Assembly: GCA_964058805.1 (NCBI GenBank)
Contig: CAXKVV010000452.1
Coordinates: 1 to 30,608, forward strand
Source of the DNA: Schoenoplectus triqueter
Lineage: Eukaryota; Streptophyta; Magnoliopsida; Poales; Cyperaceae
Reading direction: 5' to 3'
DNA length: 30,608 nt
Of this stretch, positions 29,471-30,608 are shown one piece after another. Position 1 is the stretch's first letter; the number at the start of each line of letters is the position of its first letter. The notes beneath the pieces are model-generated. The model searched no databases. It was not told the origin of the DNA and saw nothing but the letters and a program-made list of their open reading frames with translations. The translations under genes were made by a program, and so were the position numbers.

Positions 29471-29830
29471 GATCATCTCTAATGGCGCCTTCTGCCTCGT
29501 CGAGAAGAAGAAAGAAGAGAGGGAGGGGAGAAGGAGAAGAGAGAGAAGGGGGCGCGCTTGGCGCACAGAGTCCACAACTAGGTGGGACCCACAGTCAGAG
29601 GCGCAACACAAGTGAGCCAGGTACACACCGCTTCTTTCTTTTGATTTAAATCTCTGATTAGATCTGTGCATAAGCTTGGTGCATGATTGCCTGTGTGAGC
29701 TATACATTCATAAACCTGACAAATGGGCCCCACATGTAAGTATATGAATCTCGGCCCATTAGTCCAGCTGTAGATTAATTAACTCCCTGCTTAAATCTAA
29801 TTAATCTGACTTGGCACACTCTGATAGGTC
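29471..29830 (+). repeat. Polypurine/GC-rich block, unit B
   Basis: A ~50-base G/A run (about 29500-29551) broken by few pyrimidines is followed by GCGCGCTTGGCGCAC and GTGGGACCCACAGTCAG. It corresponds to 17162-17480. A polypurine tract before an LTR is conceivable, but no TG-type LTR start follows it here. Confidence 0.5.
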
Positions 29831-30165
29831 CACTTGTTTAATTAATCTATTAATCATCTGTTATAGTATGCTGAGGTGGCTCTGTAGTGTAGTGCCATGT
29901 GGCTTAGTTCCCTGTGATGTGGCACCAATGGTCAGCTGCCATATGGCACTGGAGTGTTGAGGTGTGATGCCATGGTGTTGCCATGTGGCACTGGGAGGGT
30001 GAAGTGGCCCTGTTGTGTAGAGCCATGTGGCACTAGGGTGGTGAGGTGACCCACTGGCTGCCTGCCACGTGGCACTAAGGTGGGGCCCACATGTCAGTGA
30101 CTCATACCAGGGTGGGGCCCACTTGCTGACATGGCCCAATGAGAGGCTGCCACGTGGCATACCCT
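29831..30165 (+). repeat. Palindrome field (E-box/G-box cores), unit B
   Basis: TGCCATGTGGCA-type words recur about every 40-50 bases. Two perfect 12-mers TGCCACGTGGCA lie at 30063-30074 and 30148-30159. GTGGGGCCCAC occurs twice. It matches 17481-17910. Confidence 0.75.
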
Positions 30166-30608
30166 CTCTCTTCTCTTATTTTATTCCTTCTGTGTTTCTT
30201 GCACCCAGTTTGTACCCAGAGCTGCTGTTATCCCCAACTTGCACCCAGAACTGCTCTGATCAAATCTCAGCCTTTGATTAATTCATTTATTCTGCCTTTA
30301 TTTTCCCTGAATTTATTTTAATAGCTCCACTTATCCAAAAATCATGAAAATTTCACCAAAAATCCCTAAAATCATGATAATCACCCCTGTAATTTTTAAT
30401 TCCATTTTTACCCTTCCTTCTCTGAATTAAAAATTCTTTTATCCATAAAACCCTATTATTCCTTCTGAATTAATCCCTGATCTCATTTGTAGCTCAATGT
30501 CTCTGCCAATTATCTTCCTCTTGCAGAAACCACCCTAACTAAATACCAATTAGACTTATATTGATATTCATTAGGGCTTGATTTGATCAAATGCTGACTA
30601 CTTATCAG
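30166..30608 (+). repeat. Conserved AT-rich block, unit B
   Basis: Nearly the same as 17911-18350, including the TTGCACCCAG words and AAATTTTCACCAAAAATCCC. The window ends inside the ~130 bp repeat that follows. Confidence 0.75.

Larger units (their letters stand above)
24353..30608 (+). mobile_element. Composite repeat unit B (runs off the window)
   Basis: Second copy of the unit at 12317, in the same orientation, starting TGTGCGACCC. The DNA left of the TG is unrelated to that left of unit A. Block order is the same as in A, with more copies in both tandem arrays. The last ~440 bases of the window are nearly identical to 17911-18350. It could be the 3' LTR of an element whose 5' LTR is A, or an independent insertion of a related subfamily. 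The right end and any target duplication lie outside the window. Confidence 0.7.

Noticed and set aside
29500..29551. Long purine run as a polypurine tract of an LTR element
   Set aside because: No LTR-like TG start follows in unit B, and it lies inside the repeated unit in both copies. It may be a plain GA-rich stretch.

Overview
This window looks like repeat-dense nuclear DNA from a flowering plant. The evidence is one intron-containing gene whose protein closely matches the plant long-chain-base/sphingosine-1-phosphate phosphatase (LPPD type), plus plant-type Copia and Ty3/gypsy LTR retrotransposon remains in AT-rich DNA. Repeated GTGGGGCCCACATGTCAG-like strings are reminiscent of monocot intergenic DNA, but the species cannot be fixed from this. 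Nearly all ORFs longer than 60 codons are chance ORFs inside repeats.

Left part (1-4440): a small non-autonomous Copia element (partial 5' LTR, initiator-Met primer site, 1.3 kb interior, polypurine tract, 202 bp 3' LTR) and a 1.2 kb element with ~30 bp terminal inverted repeats sit side by side. The second holds retroposon-like, tandemly repeated DNA. Next to them, on the minus strand, are five intact 5' exons of LPPD (2981-3929). Both insertions lie downstream of exon 5, so they are either in a large intron or mark the place where the gene was cut off.

Middle (4440-12316): AT-rich intergenic DNA with a three-unit ~150 bp tandem repeat and two related hairpins. A Ty3/gypsy-type LTR (8193 to ~11643) follows, interrupted by a complete 1,333 bp solo LTR with a perfect 5 bp target duplication. 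A second solo LTR of the same family lies inverted at 20888-22225, with its own perfect 5 bp duplication.

Right part (12317 to the end): two directly repeated copies of a composite unit of more than 6 kb, called here unit A (from 12317) and unit B (from 24353). Both start TGTGCGACCC and share the same order of blocks: GC-rich head, 36/48 bp tandem repeats, higher-order 63/45 bp repeats, an AT-rich array, a strongly diverged centre, a polypurine/GC-rich block, a field of CACGTG/CATGTG palindromes, and a conserved AT-rich block. Unit A continues into two ~240 bp tandem promoter-like units, each with a hairpin followed by TATTTATA. The DNA between A and B holds the second solo LTR and a decayed ATHILA-ORF1-like/gag-like gene on the minus strand that abuts unit B. 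One reading is a giant-LTR, gag-pol-less Ty3/gypsy element with A and B as its LTRs. The other is two separate insertions of related subfamilies.

The most unusual signal is that several blocks of this family contain short inverted repeats whose arms differ between copies in a compensatory way, so pairing is kept while sequence changes. This suggests maintained DNA palindromes or RNA hairpins in otherwise non-coding repeat DNA. All comparisons were made by eye; no alignment or database search was run.
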